Positions 63,200 through 64,000 of a stretch of DNA of 64,000 nt are shown piece by piece. Within the stretch, counting starts at the first letter, position 1. Each line of letters starts with the position of its first letter. The notes beneath the pieces are model-generated. The model was not told the DNA's origin. It did no database searches and saw nothing but the letters and a program-made list of their open reading frames with translations. The stretch is taken from NCBI GenBank assembly GCA_900177435.1, contig FXAI01000006.1:186001-250000 (forward strand), given 5' to 3'. A program made the position numbers and the translations under genes. The DNA comes from Alteromonadaceae bacterium Bs31 (GTDB lineage: Bacteria > Pseudomonadota > Gammaproteobacteria > Pseudomonadales > Cellvibrionaceae).

Positions 63200-64000
63200 G
63201 TGCTTGAAGCCTATCGCGACCACGTTGCTGAACGTGAATCCCTTGGAATACCCCCGAAACCACTCAATCCAGAGCAAGTTTCTGATTTGGTTCAATTGCT
63301 CAAAAACCCACCAGCAGGTGAGGAAGAGTTTCTTTTAACATTACTCAGCGAACGGGTTCCTCCAGGCGTAGACGAAGCGGCTTATGTTAAAGCTGGTTTC
63401 CTTTCCGCAATTGTTAAGGGCGAAACAGACTGCAGCCTGATCGACAAGCCCGCAGCGGTAAAATTACTCGGCAATATGCACGGCGGTTATAACATCGAGA
63501 CCCTCGTCGAGCTGTTGGACAACCCCGACTTAAGTGCTTTGGCGGCCGAGGAGCTAAAACACACGCTATTGATGTTTGACGCTTTCCACGACGTGGACGA
63601 AAAAGCAAAAGCAGGCAACAGCAACGCTCAAGCGGTATTGCAGAGCTGGGCCGACGCTGAGTGGTTTACCAATCGGGATGCGGTTGCAGAATCCATTAAA
63701 GTTGCAGTGTTTAAGGTAACTGGCGAAACCAATACTGATGACCTCTCCCCTGCACAGGACGCCTGGTCACGCCCCGATATCCCCCTGCACGCCCTGGCTA
63801 TGTACAAAATGGCCCGCGAGGGAATTGAACCCGCTGAAGCCGGCGTAAAGGGCCCGCTGGCGCAAATTGAGGCTGTTCAGGCCAAAGGTATTCAGGTTGC
63901 TTTTGTTGGCGATGTTGTGGGAACCGGCTCTTCCCGTAAGTCTGCCACTAACTCTGTTTTGTGGTACTTCGGTGATGACATTTCCGGTGTGCCGAACAAG
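63200..64000 (+). CDS. acnB: Aconitate hydratase B (N-terminal 267 codons; gene runs off the right edge)
   Basis: Converts citrate to isocitrate in the TCA cycle; the apo form binds RNA. The frame from GTG 63200 begins LEAYRDHVAERE and contains KNPPAGEEEFLLTLLSERVP, PPGVDEAAYVKAGF, DEKAKAGNSNAQAVLQSWAD, FKVTGETNTDDLSPA and GDVVGTGSSRKSATNSVLW, all characteristic of the AcnB HEAT-like and swivel domains. The 4Fe-4S cysteines lie beyond the window. AGAGG is nine bases before the GTG. The leader contains the inverted repeat at 63111. Confidence 0.96.
   Translation, partial: MLEAYRDHVAERESLGIPPKPLNPEQVSDLVQLLKNPPAGEEEFLLTLLSERVPPGVDEAAYVKAGFLSAIVKGETDCSLIDKPAAVKLLGNMHGGYNIETLVELLDNPDLSALAAEELKHTLLMFDAFHDVDEKAKAGNSNAQAVLQSWADAEWFTNRDAVAESIKVAVFKVTGETNTDDLSPAQDAWSRPDIPLHALAMYKMAREGIEPAEAGVKGPLAQIEAVQAKGIQVAFVGDVVGTGSSRKSATNSVLWYFGDDISGVPNK

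Overview
The window is chromosomal DNA of a gammaproteobacterium. Gene content and order (rlmKL-rmf-pyrD; gdhB beside moxR and the Bat genes; pepN, yeaC-like, rhomboid, phosphoesterase, nadK; glnS-cysS; DUF1289-miaE; acnB) match what I remember of Pseudomonas and its marine relatives such as the Cellvibrionaceae. No species can be named from the sequence alone. I see no insertion sequence, prophage, integrase or CRISPR array. Nearly all of it is housekeeping chromosome with small accessory operons.

Layout. 1-5.4 kb: uvrB (cut by the left edge), rlmKL, rmf, pyrD and a DUF2835 gene. 5.5-10.4 kb: the very large NAD-glutamate dehydrogenase gdhB. 10.7-18.0 kb: a six-gene MoxR/DUF58/DUF4381/BatA/BatB-TPR/BatD operon with start-stop overlaps between most genes. 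18.1-25.7 kb: csrA, yceI with a cytochrome b561, pepN-yeaC-rhomboid, a metallophosphatase and nadK. 25.7-30.4 kb: a DUF1853 gene facing a tightly overlapping operon of unknown purpose (coiled-coil protein, PLP enzyme, cyclic-nucleotide/rhodanese fusion), preceded by a 40-codon acidic ORF. 30.6-36 kb: tRNA-Asp, a histidine kinase, a flavin reductase, hemN, an FNR/ANR-type box before a small cysteine-rich gene, and a tRNA Pro-Arg-His operon. 36-43 kb: folD-rsuA-rsmC, a periplasmic rhodanese, a spermidine-synthase-like enzyme, a lipoprotein hydrolase, an RluA-family synthase and two small envelope proteins. 43.2-51.1 kb: a cold-shock gene with a long leader, SDR, S1/P1 nuclease, djlA, fructosamine kinase, a Cache histidine kinase, a DnaJ-related protein and a single-domain voltage-gated channel. 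51.2-55.8 kb: glnS-cysS-DUF3012, ppiB-lpxH. 55.8-61.0 kb: an octaheme HAO-like cytochrome with its NapC-type partner, next to a histidine kinase and a Tat-exported solute-binding protein. 61-64 kb: a CBM9-like protein, a DUF1289 protein, miaE, and acnB (cut by the right edge).

The best candidate for an undescribed system is at 55.8-61.0 kb. A binding protein with no transporter genes, a membrane kinase with a large periplasmic region and a two-gene multiheme redox module lie on one strand, which suggests a ligand-sensing circuit for a periplasmic nitrogen-oxide reductase. The second is the FNR-box/small Cys-rich gene locus at 34.6-35.0 kb. Also notable are three histidine kinases with no response regulator in the window, a possible small RNA at 30.65-30.82 kb, and an inverted repeat in the acnB leader.
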